From Bog-159 sp963785255 (GTDB lineage Bacteria > Acidobacteriota > Terriglobia > Bryobacterales > Bryobacteraceae), in the NCBI GenBank assembly GCA_963785255.1, contig CAWAUR010000014.1:372001-436000 (forward strand): 64,000 nucleotides of DNA, given 5' to 3'. Numbering within the stretch: the stretch's first letter is position 1; each line of letters opens with the position of its first letter. The notes below the pieces were generated by a model. The model had not been told where the DNA came from, did no database searches, and saw only the letters and a list, made by a program, of their open reading frames with translations. Below, piece by piece: positions 55,266 to 63,537 of this stretch. A program made the translations under genes and the position numbers.

Positions 55266-57875
55266 TTAGAACACGCGCTCCTGGCGCTTCAGCGTTCCAA
55301 AAGAACCCAAATTCGCCACCGCGAACGCGAAACGGTATTGGGTTTCATCGCGCGTGCCGAAATCGAAGCGCACCAATTGCACGCTGAACCCGCAGCAGTC
55401 GGTGTTGTACGTGGTCTGCACAATGGCATAATCCAGCACGCCCACCCGGTAGTCGTAAACCGCTACAAACGCTGCATTCCAGCCCTTCCGGGTGGACCCG
55501 CCCACGCCGAAGCTGCCGCGGATCTGATCTTCACTGGGCAACAGAAAGGACTCCGTCTTCACTTCGTTATGCCCGACGGACACAAAGAAGTCGCCCTTAT
55601 GCCAATCGACGCTGGCAAGACTGGCGACGATCCCGCGGTTCCGCGGATCGTAATCGGTCCGCCATTCGAACGCTATGTTCCACTTAGGCGTAGCGCGGAT
55701 GGCCGACACGACGGGCGAGTATGTGCGCGGTCCCGACAAGAATGTGAAGGGGGTCAGTTCGAGTTGCGGCATCAGCACGGTGCGCTGGTCCGTCGCCGCG
55801 GTCAATACGCCGCCGAAGGTCGGATCGAAATAGCGTGCCTGCGATAATTCCCAACTGAAAACCTCAGTCACTTCGTCGCCGCGCTTGGCATACAGGCGGT
55901 TGGTCAGAGAGAAAGTAACCTGATTGGTATTCGCCAGCAGATCGGTCTCGTCGAATCGGATGATCTTATTGAAGTCCTGTCCGATGCCATCCACATATTC
56001 GTAAGTGGCGCGCGGCTCGATAACATGCTTCAACTTATCTCCCAACCAGGTCTTGCGGTCGAAGACCCGCGTGAAGGACGGCGCGATCATGTCCAGCTTG
56101 AACTCGCGGGCGCTACGCAGCAGGTCCTGGGGAAGCACCCGCATAAAGTTGGTCACGGGCATTCCGTTGTAGGAAAGGGTTTCGGGCCCCTGCGTCTCGC
56201 TGTAAAACGTCTCATCCAGAGTCACGCTCGGCACAAAGTGAAAGTCGCCTAAGTGCAAGGCCGACGTGATGGTGGGCGCGAAATCCATACGGCTGTTCCA
56301 CAGGTCGGTCTCATACCGGTCCAACAGACTGGGACCAAAACCGTAGGTGGGTGGACAAGCGGTAAACGTCCCTTGCTGTGACGGCGCGACGCCCGGGCAA
56401 TAGAAATCCGGCTGGCTGCGGGACAGCAGGCCGGCGCTCGAATCGAACGAATACCAGATGGGCAGATTGGCGGCGATCGGATGGTCGCGGCTCGAAAGAT
56501 CGAGCTCCGGCAACTTCTTGATCACCACCGAGTTGGTATCCGTGCTTTGTTTATTCGTAATGGGATTGGTTTCGGTAATTTCCAGCGTGCTGAAATCCTG
56601 TTGGCGCCCGACCACGGTATCGAAGGTGAAGGTAGACCAATCCTTATTGAGGAACGCGATGGAACTTACTTCGCTGAAGACGGCTTCGTTGAAAGAATCG
56701 GAAAAGGCCTGGCGGAAGGTATAAGAACTGAGATAGTTGATGAAGCCGCGCGCGGTCCAACCGTCGCCCAAATCGGCTTTACCCGCTACCGAGAACGTAT
56801 ACCCGCCCTGCTTGATGGGAGGACCGTATGGGTTGGGCAGGCCGCGGTCCTCGACGCCGAACAAAATGGCGTCAAAATCGGCCCTATCGGTAGGTTTGCC
56901 GCGCAACTCCAAATGATGCGCGAAGCCGCGCAGGGTATAGTCCTGCACGTGGTAAGTCGCGTCATAGCTTCGATTGATGGCCCAAAAGAAGCCGCCGCCC
57001 AGCATTTCGCCGCGCACGGAACTGTGACCGATGTTAGGCATCAGAAAGCCGCTGCGCCGCGGCACTTTCTCTAGCGACTTATAAAAGAACGGTGTATAAA
57101 ACAACGGAAATCTTCTAAGAAGGAACACGGCCCGGTAAGCCTTGGCAGACTCGCGCGGCTCTACATTGAAGCGCGGCCCTTTCAGTTTCCACCAGGGATT
57201 GGGGATGCGGCAATTCGTCAGAAATCCGTTATAGAGAATATAGTGACCTTCCAGGCGCTCTGCCCACTGACCCTGGAAATAGTAAGGATTGGTGCTGGTA
57301 AGCATACCGGGCCGCGTGTCGATGCGGGGAGAGGTGGTGCCGCGCACGTCGTAGAATTTACCCTTTTCCGTCTGCGTGTTGTATTCCAGGTGGTCTGCCC
57401 AGATCTTTTCATTGCGTTCAAACTGCTCGAAATAGACGTTGCCGTGGGCCTCCACGTCGCCGGTCTCTTCGTTGTAATCGATGGAATCGGCGCGAAACAG
57501 CATGGCGGCGTTTTCCATCTCGGCAGATCCCCGCAGATGGCGGATTTTGCCCTCGGTGGTCTGCTCGGTCGCGCGCGCCACCCATTCGCCGGCGGGCGGC
57601 GCGTCGGGGCGGGGCTTATAGATGTGTTTATTGGGTTGCGAAACTGGCGGTGCATTAGGCGCCGGAACCAACACCGTCGGCGGGGGCACCTGTCCGAGCA
57701 CCGTCGCCGGCGTCAAAACCAACGCTACCAACACACTGAGGATAGAACTGTACGTAATACTCGAAGAAAGTTCGTGACAAATAGCGCTGAGTATGATACT
57801 TACATTGTGAGGGCGTGTGCACGCGAGAGGGCTCAACCGGCAAACGTACCACAAGAGAGCCTTCCTCTGCACCAT
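55266..57875 (-). CDS. lptD: LPS-assembly protein LptD
   Basis: About 869 residues. LptD is the outer-membrane beta-barrel that inserts lipopolysaccharide, with LptE as partner. An N-terminal hydrophobic stretch (ITYSSILSVLVALVLTPATV) acts as signal; the start is uncertain because no ATG lies close, and ATG 57875 or 57890 would give a long N-region overlapping the divergent gene. The OstA/LptA-like domain follows (RHLRGSAEMENAAMLFRADS, IDYNEETGDVEAHGNVYFEQ), then the barrel (GQWAERLEGHYILYNGFLTN, RRFPLFYTPFFYKSLEKVPR, RSGFLMPNIGHS). Presence of LptD supports an LPS-containing Gram-negative cell. Confidence 0.92.
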   Translation of the reverse strand: MVQRKALLWYVCRLSPLACTRPHNVSIILSAICHELSSSITYSSILSVLVALVLTPATVLGQVPPPTVLVPAPNAPPVSQPNKHIYKPRPDAPPAGEWVARATEQTTEGKIRHLRGSAEMENAAMLFRADSIDYNEETGDVEAHGNVYFEQFERNEKIWADHLEYNTQTEKGKFYDVRGTTSPRIDTRPGMLTSTNPYYFQGQWAERLEGHYILYNGFLTNCRIPNPWWKLKGPRFNVEPRESAKAYRAVFLLRRFPLFYTPFFYKSLEKVPRRSGFLMPNIGHSSVRGEMLGGGFFWAINRSYDATYHVQDYTLRGFAHHLELRGKPTDRADFDAILFGVEDRGLPNPYGPPIKQGGYTFSVAGKADLGDGWTARGFINYLSSYTFRQAFSDSFNEAVFSEVSSIAFLNKDWSTFTFDTVVGRQQDFSTLEITETNPITNKQSTDTNSVVIKKLPELDLSSRDHPIAANLPIWYSFDSSAGLLSRSQPDFYCPGVAPSQQGTFTACPPTYGFGPSLLDRYETDLWNSRMDFAPTITSALHLGDFHFVPSVTLDETFYSETQGPETLSYNGMPVTNFMRVLPQDLLRSAREFKLDMIAPSFTRVFDRKTWLGDKLKHVIEPRATYEYVDGIGQDFNKIIRFDETDLLANTNQVTFSLTNRLYAKRGDEVTEVFSWELSQARYFDPTFGGVLTAATDQRTVLMPQLELTPFTFLSGPRTYSPVVSAIRATPKWNIAFEWRTDYDPRNRGIVASLASVDWHKGDFFVSVGHNEVKTESFLLPSEDQIRGSFGVGGSTRKGWNAAFVAVYDYRVGVLDYAIVQTTYNTDCCGFSVQLVRFDFGTRDETQYRFAFAVANLGSFGTLKRQERVF

Positions 57876-57888
57876 TTGAGGCATTATC

Positions 57889-58767
57889 ATGACTTGCAGC
57901 TATTGCCGTTACCTGAATTTAGACGACGATACGCGTTGCCGGCGTTGCGGCCGGCCGCTCGCCGATGCGTATGCCATGGCCACCGCCGGCGCTCTGGCCG
58001 AAGTGCCGAAGCTCGCGCACGCGGAAGCGCCTCCGGCGGCTGTAGCAGTACCGGCTGCTCCCCCGATAGCAAGGGCGATGCCCGCCGCAGCGCCACGTCA
58101 GGCTGTGCTGTTTCACGACCGCGCGTCGGGCAACGTGATCCCGTTTGATGGCGACTATGCCGCTCCCGCGCCGATCAAGACCAAGCCTACGGTCACCCGT
58201 ACGTCGACGCGCGTGGTACGGCGCCCGAGCGCGCCCGACGACGCGCAGCCTTCTCTCGAATTTCTGCAGCCTCTTCCTCCCGCGCCCAAAAAACTGAGCA
58301 CCACCGTGGAAGCGGTCATCGATTGCGACGCTCCCGTCGCGGCGCCCATGCATCGGGCGTGCGCGGCCGCCATCGATGGCAGTTGCATTGTGATCGCCTG
58401 GGGCGTCTTTCTTACTGTTTTTCACTTTCTGGGCGGCTCCTTTCCATCCACCAAGCCGGTGTTTTTGATCATGGCCGGCGCGGCTGTCCTCATCGCCATG
58501 TTCTACGGCTTCATCTGGGTTTGTGCGGGCGCCCAGACTCCCGGCATGCGCACCCTGCATTTGACCCTCATCAATTTCGATGGCTACCCGCCGGACGCCG
58601 CTGCGCGCTGGCTGCGCTACTTCGGCGCATGCTTGAGCTATTTCGCCTGCGGCCTGGGTTTGCTGTGGGCCCTGCTGGATGAGGAAGGCCTCGCCTGGCA
58701 CGATCATATTTCTAAAACTTTCCCCACCTTCCACGGACCGGAAACCAGCTTCGTACGCCGGCGGTAA
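57889..58767 (+). CDS. zinc-ribbon RDD-family membrane protein
   Basis: A 292-residue protein. The N-terminus holds a zinc ribbon (CSYCRYLNLDDDTRCRRCGR). A proline/alanine-rich linker of about 110 residues follows, then an RDD domain (APMHRACAAAIDGSCIVIAW; a second Asp-containing helix; CAGAQTPGMRTLHLTLINFD) with three to four membrane helices. RDD proteins are linked to small-molecule or ion transport, but the function is not settled. The gene is divergent from lptD with start codons almost touching, so the promoters overlap the coding starts. Confidence 0.85.
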   Translation: MTCSYCRYLNLDDDTRCRRCGRPLADAYAMATAGALAEVPKLAHAEAPPAAVAVPAAPPIARAMPAAAPRQAVLFHDRASGNVIPFDGDYAAPAPIKTKPTVTRTSTRVVRRPSAPDDAQPSLEFLQPLPPAPKKLSTTVEAVIDCDAPVAAPMHRACAAAIDGSCIVIAWGVFLTVFHFLGGSFPSTKPVFLIMAGAAVLIAMFYGFIWVCAGAQTPGMRTLHLTLINFDGYPPDAAARWLRYFGACLSYFACGLGLLWALLDEEGLAWHDHISKTFPTFHGPETSFVRRR

Positions 58768-58854
58768 TTGGCATTTGGCGTTCCAAACGGAAACTGTCTT
58801 ATCCAAGCGTGCTGGACCCGGACCATAGCGTGGCCTTATGGCACGGCTGTGCCG

Positions 58855-58975
58855 GAGTGGGGCAGGCACTCTGCCTGCGGCGGCCTCGTAGGCCGCCTCT
58901 GGCACTGTCTCTTGCGTCGCGTCTGGCGGCCTACGAGGCCGCCGCAGGCTGCGAGCCTGCCCCACAATGTTGCGC
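58855..58975. repeat. dispersed repeat family B, complete palindromic copy
   Basis: GTGGGGCAGGCACTCTGCC with the GGCGGCCTCGTAGGCCGCC core at 58857-58898 and the inverted arm at 58924-58966 (GGCGGCCTACGAGGCCGCC, GCAGGCTGCGAGCCTGCC CCACA). It ends about 45 bases before the icd start and cannot be part of that protein, although the frame is open through it. Confidence 0.7.
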
Positions 58976-59009
58976 GATTGTTCGCAATCCTATATCTTTA
59001 GGTTTCCCT

Positions 59010-60455
59010 ATGTCCAGCAAAACCCCCATCACTGTCGCGCATGGCGACGGTATCGGCCCCGAAATCATGGCCGCGACCTTGGAAATCCTGGCCGCCGCCG
59101 GCGCCGCCATCGAAATCGAGACCATCGAAATCGGCGAGAAAGTCTACCTGCGCGGCAATACCGCGGGTATTGAACCGAGCGCTTGGGAATCCCTGCGCCG
59201 CACCAAAGTCTTCTTGAAAGCGCCCATCACCACCCCGCAAGGCGGCGGCTTCAAGAGCCTGAATGTCACCGCCCGCAAGACCCTGGGCCTCTACGCGAAC
59301 GTGCGGCCGTGCGTGTCGTATCACCCATTCATCGATACACTGCATCCCGGCATGGACCTGGTAATCGTGCGCGAGAACGAAGAGGACTGCTACGCGGGCA
59401 TCGAGTACCAGCTCAGCCCGGGAGCCATGGAATGCCTGAAGCTGATCACCCGGCCGGGATGCGAAAAAATTGTGCGCTACGCCTTCGAATACGCGCGCCG
59501 CCACAGCCGCAAGAAGATTACCTGCTTCACCAAAGACAACATCATGAAGATGACCGACGGTCTCTTCCATAAGGTCTTCGACGAAATCGCCGCGGAGTAT
59601 CCGGATATTCCGAACGAGCATTGGATCGTGGATATCGGCGCGGCCAAAATGGCGGATACGCCCGAGGCGTTCGACGTAATCGTGATGCCCAATCTCTATG
59701 GCGATATTCTTTCGGACGTAGCCGCGCAGATCGCGGGTTCCGTGGGGATCGCCGGTTCGGCGAATATCGGCGATCATTGCGCCATGTTCGAAGCTATTCA
59801 CGGCTCCGCGCCGCGGCGCGCCAATCAAAATCTGGCGAATCCGTCGGGCTTGCTGCTGGGCGCGGTGTTGATGCTGGTGCATATCAATCAGCCGGAGACG
59901 GCCGCGCGCGTGCATAATGCGTGGCTGCGCACCATCGAAGACGGCGTGCACACCTACGACATTTTCACGGAAGGCGCCAGCCAGGAAAAAGTGGGCACCA
60001 AGGAATTCGCGCATGCGGTGGCGGCGCGGCTGGGCCAGAAGCCCAATACACTAAAGCCGGTGAGTTACGCCGCGGCGCCCCCGCCGGCGGAGACCGCCCG
60101 CCAGGCGGTCAGCCGGCCCGATCCCAAGGTCGATCTGATCGGCGTGGACGTCTATGTGAACTGGCCCTCGCTCGACAACGACACACTCGCGGCGGCCCTT
60201 CAGCAGACGGAGGGGGACCGTCTGATCCTCACCATGATGTCGAATCGCGGCCTGAAAACCTGGCCGGGCGGACATCCCGAGACCCTCTGCACGGATAATT
60301 ACCGTTGCCGGTTCGCCGCCGCGGATGGCGTGACGCAAGCGCAGATCGTGAGCCTGCTGGGCCGCATCGCGGAGACCGGCATGGAGATCGTGAAAACCGA
60401 GAATCTTCGTAACTACGATGGGAAACCGGGTTATACCTTGGCACAGGGCGAGTAA
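59010..60455 (+). CDS. icd: isocitrate dehydrogenase, Thermus-type with C-terminal domain
   Basis: A 481-residue enzyme of the isocitrate/isopropylmalate dehydrogenase family. VAHGDGIGPEIM begins the fold; SLNVTARKTLGLYANVRP holds the substrate-binding Arg residues; NEEDCYAGIEYQ and DNIMKMTDGLFH the catalytic Tyr and Lys; MPNLYGDILSDVAAQIAGSV the metal-binding Asp residues; IHGSAPRRANQNLANPSGLL the cofactor loop. The roughly 130-residue extra C-terminal domain (VDLIGVDVYVNWPSLDND, LCTDNYRCRFAA) marks the group with Thermus and Rickettsia NADP-dependent isocitrate dehydrogenases. Start at ATG 59010 because upstream in-frame DNA is a repeat. purE follows after 6 bases. Confidence 0.93.
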   Translation: MSSKTPITVAHGDGIGPEIMAATLEILAAAGAAIEIETIEIGEKVYLRGNTAGIEPSAWESLRRTKVFLKAPITTPQGGGFKSLNVTARKTLGLYANVRPCVSYHPFIDTLHPGMDLVIVRENEEDCYAGIEYQLSPGAMECLKLITRPGCEKIVRYAFEYARRHSRKKITCFTKDNIMKMTDGLFHKVFDEIAAEYPDIPNEHWIVDIGAAKMADTPEAFDVIVMPNLYGDILSDVAAQIAGSVGIAGSANIGDHCAMFEAIHGSAPRRANQNLANPSGLLLGAVLMLVHINQPETAARVHNAWLRTIEDGVHTYDIFTEGASQEKVGTKEFAHAVAARLGQKPNTLKPVSYAAAPPPAETARQAVSRPDPKVDLIGVDVYVNWPSLDNDTLAAALQQTEGDRLILTMMSNRGLKTWPGGHPETLCTDNYRCRFAAADGVTQAQIVSLLGRIAETGMEIVKTENLRNYDGKPGYTLAQGE

Positions 60456-60461
60456 CTACCA

Positions 60462-60947
60462 ATGAGTCACTCATTAGTCGCGGTAATCATGGGCAGTAAG
60501 TCGGACTGGGAGACCATGCGGCATTGCGACGAGACGCTCGAGAAGTTCGGCGTGCCGCACGAATGCCGGGTGTTGTCGGCGCATCGCACGCCATTGCTGG
60601 CTGCGCAATTCGCGGCCGAGGCGGAATCTCGCGGACTGGAAGTGATTATCGCGGCGGCCGGCGGCGCGGCGCATCTGGCCGGAGTGCTGGCTGCGCAGAC
60701 CGTGCTGCCGGTACTGGGTGTGCCCATGGAGAGTCCCGCGCTGAAAGGCCTCGATTCGCTGCTCTCCACCGTGCAGATGCCCGGTGGTATTCCGGTGGGT
60801 ACGTTGGCAATTGGCACGGCGGGGGCGCGCAACGCCGCGCTGCTGGCGATCGCCATCCTGGCGAATTCGCGGCCGGAGCTGCGCGAGAAGCTGAAGCAGT
60901 TCCGCGCGGAGCAGGCGGAGAAGATCGCGCGGGAGACGCTGCCGTAG
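60462..60947 (+). CDS. purE: 5-(carboxyamino)imidazole ribonucleotide mutase
   Basis: A 161-residue class I PurE, converting N5-CAIR to CAIR in purine synthesis. Hallmarks: VAVIMGSKSDWETMRHC, VLSAHRTP (active-site His), AAAGGAAHLAGVLAAQTVLP, PMESPALKGLDSLLSTVQMP and GGIPVGTLAIG. Full length for the family. It starts 6 bases after the isocitrate dehydrogenase gene, so the two are cotranscribed; purK is not adjacent. Confidence 0.96.
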   Translation: MSHSLVAVIMGSKSDWETMRHCDETLEKFGVPHECRVLSAHRTPLLAAQFAAEAESRGLEVIIAAAGGAAHLAGVLAAQTVLPVLGVPMESPALKGLDSLLSTVQMPGGIPVGTLAIGTAGARNAALLAIAILANSRPELREKLKQFRAEQAEKIARETLP

Positions 60948-60949
60948 GC

Positions 60950-61087
60950 AACCGCTTGCTGACGCGCGCGGCTCGGAAACGAGCGCGGCGCTTACGATAA
61001 CTTACCGGGCCGCGACTTACTGGTCGACTTACCGGGCCGCGACTTACCGGGCCCCGACTTACCGAGCCGCGACCGTAAGGGAGCGGT
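60950..61087. repeat. dispersed repeat family A array
   Basis: A degenerate forward unit (CCGCTTGCTGACGCGCGCGG) and then four inverted units with spacing of about 15-20 bases (TTACCGGGCCGCGACTTACC and similar), closed by CCGAGCCGCGACCGTAAGGG AGCGG at 61063-61087. It lies between the convergent purE and PEGA genes. Confidence 0.65.
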
Positions 61088-61106
61088 TTCCGACGGTTCT
61101 CGGCCC

Positions 61107-61805
61107 CTACGGCTTCAGCTCAAAGGCGGCGTATACCGTAGTTGCTAATCCTGGACCTACCTCCATCTTCTCGGTCAGGTCCGTGTAGCCATCGGCTGAG
61201 AACACGGCTCTGTAAGGGCCGGGCGCTAACCGGGTAGTGAACGGTGTGCGGCCGACCAGCGCCCCATAAATGCTGACTAGGGCGCCGGGAGGATTCGAAG
61301 TAAACGAGATATCCTCCAGGAAGGTAGCCGGGTCGAGTTTCAGGTCGCCGTTGCTAACGACGTCGATCCCGGTTCCTTCGGCGAAGCTTTCCGCTGGTCC
61401 AAAGCTGAGTAGCAAGGGCGGCGTGGCAAGCTTCGCCACGCGGATCGGAACCTTGACCGAATTCAGCAATTGGACCGAATCGAGGTTGAGCCCGAGTAGG
61501 CCGCCGCGGTGCTGGCGCGACTTGGGCTCGGCCTGTGTGATCGTGGCGATCGCCCGGGCGCCATGCGCCATCACCAGGACGCCGTCAATGCGCAGATCGT
61601 CCACGATTTCGAGTTCCACCAGGTCGCCGGGCTTAGATCCGGCGAACGCGAGGCCGTGTAACAGGCGCAGATGGAGCGGCGTGGCATCCCGGAGAAGCAG
61701 CGAAGTGGGCGCCGTAGGCGCGCTGGCGGCGGCCATGGCGGCGGCCATGACGAAGGATGCCGCCATCAGATGCGCGGCGATTTTACGTGCGAGTTTGTTG
61801 GTCAT
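61107..61805 (-). CDS. exported PEGA-domain protein, short paralogue
   Basis: A 232-residue protein with signal peptide (HLMAASFVMAAAMAAASAPT). The first half (LRDATPLHLRLLHGLAFAGS, KPGDLVELEIVDDLRIDGVL, VMAHGARAIATITQAEPKS) is a conserved domain shared with the upstream gene, and the C-terminus is one PEGA repeat (FTSNPPGALVSIYGALVGRT, PFTTRLAPGPYRAVFSADGY). PEGA domains are small beta-sandwiches in surface proteins. Its ATG overlaps the stop of the upstream paralogue by four bases, so the pair is an operon produced by tandem duplication. Function unknown. Confidence 0.85.
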   Translation of the reverse strand: MTNKLARKIAAHLMAASFVMAAAMAAASAPTAPTSLLLRDATPLHLRLLHGLAFAGSKPGDLVELEIVDDLRIDGVLVMAHGARAIATITQAEPKSRQHRGGLLGLNLDSVQLLNSVKVPIRVAKLATPPLLLSFGPAESFAEGTGIDVVSNGDLKLDPATFLEDISFTSNPPGALVSIYGALVGRTPFTTRLAPGPYRAVFSADGYTDLTEKMEVGPGLATTVYAAFELKP

Positions 61806-63214
61806 TGTGTGGATGGTATGGCAAACGCGGCGTGCGCCACGCTCGAGAGTCCTGGACCGACCGAGACGTTTTCCGTCAGGTCGGGGAAACCGCTAGCTGA
61901 AAAGATCACTTTATAAGTGCCGGGCTGAAGTTTGGCGGTGAAGGGCGTCCGGCCGATAGGTGTGCCGTACATGCTGACCTTGGCGCCGGGAGGGTTTGAC
62001 GTGAAAGCCATCTCGACGAGTCCGCCGGGCAGGAGCGTGGCCGCGCGCGGAGAGGGAGCGGGCGCGGCGGCTTGAGGAGGCGGCGCGGCGGCGCTCGGGG
62101 CGGGTGCGGCACGAACCGGCAAGCTTTGCGCAACGGCGACCGGCAGGAGCACCGCTCCATTCACGAACCGATCGCGCGCCAGGATGATATCGCCGTCGAC
62201 GTAGGCGGTTATTTCGGTGCCTCGGGGGAACGTCACATTTTTTTGAACGCCGCCTTGGCCTTCTTTCGTGGCGCGCAACGGCACACGGTCGCCGTCGACC
62301 AGGCGGACGTAATCCAAGTTGATTCCCAGCCTCCCGCTATGAACCAGAAGCTTCTTCTCCTCGGCCTCGGTCACCGTGCCGACAGCCGTTGCGCCGCGGT
62401 CGATGACCAAAACTCCGTCGACCTTGAGCTCCTCGATGGTCTCGAGATTCACGGTGTCTCCGACCTTTGCGGCTACGGACGTCAGCGCGCGGGTCAGCCG
62501 CAGGTGTATCGGCGTGGCATCCTGAAGCGGCAGCGACGCGGCGGCCGCGGCCAACTGCGGTGCGCCGGCTGGCGGCACAACACGGGTGGACGGACCGGCG
62601 CCGGCTGGGACTTCCATGGCTGGCGCCGGGGATGGTGCGCCGGCGGGTACGAAAGCGTCTTTTTCCAGCACCTGCTGCCGTACGATGGATATCTTGCATT
62701 CCTTGCCATCCGGATCAAGCACCCATAGGTAGCCTTTTTCCTGGACGTACTTGATGTCTTCGCCGACAACGAACCGGCACCCGTGCTTCCTGTTGGCAAG
62801 GGCATTCACCAGGAGTCCCCCGGTCCCGTATCTTCGCGTGTCCTCAATCACGTAGAGGTACTTATGCGTGACAATATACAGCTCGTTGGTCTGGACGGCG
62901 ACCCGCTGAATCGCGGTGGAACTAACCGATTCGGTTCTGGCCGTGGCCATGCCACTCGTATCCGTACTGCTATGCAGCGTGGTGGCATTGCCAATCGTCG
63001 TCGCACTGCCAGTGGTGTTCGCGGTCGCGCTACCGTATGCCGTCGCTGTGCCGGATGTGCGTGTGACCGTGCCCGTGTCATAGACCGTACGGCTCATCGC
63101 GGAATCCAGCACGCGTCCGACCTGCCAGTCCCGGTCCTTGGCAACGGAGGTTGCTACGGTCAGGATGCAACTCAAGAGAACCGTAATTGTCCTGGTCTTA
63201 TGAGGATGGGACAT
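61802..63214 (-). CDS. exported PEGA-domain protein with Thr/Ser/Gly-rich N-terminal segment
   Basis: A 470-residue protein from ATG 63214, with signal peptide (TRTITVLLSCILTVATSVA). Residues of about 37-85 form a low-complexity Thr/Gly/Ala/Ser stretch (TVTRTSGTATAYGSATANTT, GSATTIGNATTLHSSTDTSG) reminiscent of beta-roll or adhesin passenger repeats. After a Cys-containing middle part and Pro/Ala linkers comes the domain shared with the downstream gene (LQDATPIHLRLTRALTSVAA, KVDGVLVIDRGATAVGTVTE) and one C-terminal PEGA repeat (FTSNPPGAKVSMYGTPIGRT). A surface-exposed structural or adhesion role is possible but not shown. Confidence 0.85.
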   Translation of the reverse strand: MSHPHKTRTITVLLSCILTVATSVAKDRDWQVGRVLDSAMSRTVYDTGTVTRTSGTATAYGSATANTTGSATTIGNATTLHSSTDTSGMATARTESVSSTAIQRVAVQTNELYIVTHKYLYVIEDTRRYGTGGLLVNALANRKHGCRFVVGEDIKYVQEKGYLWVLDPDGKECKISIVRQQVLEKDAFVPAGAPSPAPAMEVPAGAGPSTRVVPPAGAPQLAAAAASLPLQDATPIHLRLTRALTSVAAKVGDTVNLETIEELKVDGVLVIDRGATAVGTVTEAEEKKLLVHSGRLGINLDYVRLVDGDRVPLRATKEGQGGVQKNVTFPRGTEITAYVDGDIILARDRFVNGAVLLPVAVAQSLPVRAAPAPSAAAPPPQAAAPAPSPRAATLLPGGLVEMAFTSNPPGAKVSMYGTPIGRTPFTAKLQPGTYKVIFSASGFPDLTENVSVGPGLSSVAHAAFAIPSTQ

Positions 63215-63404
63215 TCCTAATTGTCGACGCGCCGGTTGCAACGTACAACGTTGCCTTTTGTTAATTAGACTACCCGGGGTTGGATCACTGCCCGACCGGT
63301 CGCGTGGCCGGAGGGCCTACGGTGCTGGCCCACGGGGCACCCCGGCTGCAAGCCTTTCCTCATGGCCCTACGGGCCGCCAAAGGACGATGAAAACCGGGC
63401 GACG

Positions 63405-63450
63405 AGGCGGCCTACGTGGCCGCCGCAGGCAGGGTGCCTGCCCCACAGTA
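63405..63450. repeat. dispersed repeat family B, right arm
   Basis: GGCGGCCTACGTGGCCGCC followed by GCAGGCAGGGTGCCTGCC and CCACAG (63407-63448). A left arm is poorly preserved, if present at all, in the preceding 100 bases. It ends about 90 bases before the pyruvate:ferredoxin oxidoreductase start. Confidence 0.55.
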
Positions 63451-63484
63451 AAAAGCCCTGTAGATTTTTACGACAAACAGGTCT

Positions 63485-63490
63485 TATAAT
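63485..63490 (+). promoter_or_regulatory. -10 box of the pyruvate:ferredoxin oxidoreductase gene
   Basis: A perfect TATAAT at 63485-63490 lies 47 bases before the TTG start. The expected -35 region (around 63462, TAGATT) is weak, so additional activation may be needed. Confidence 0.45.
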
Positions 63491-63537
63491 ATGACTTAAG
63501 CAACAATCATCCGCAATCCGAGCAAGAGGGGGAAGTT

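Noticed and set aside
58809..59009. N-terminal extension of the isocitrate dehydrogenase frame
   Set aside because: The extra 67 codons translate a family B repeat; the family starts at the ATG at 59010.
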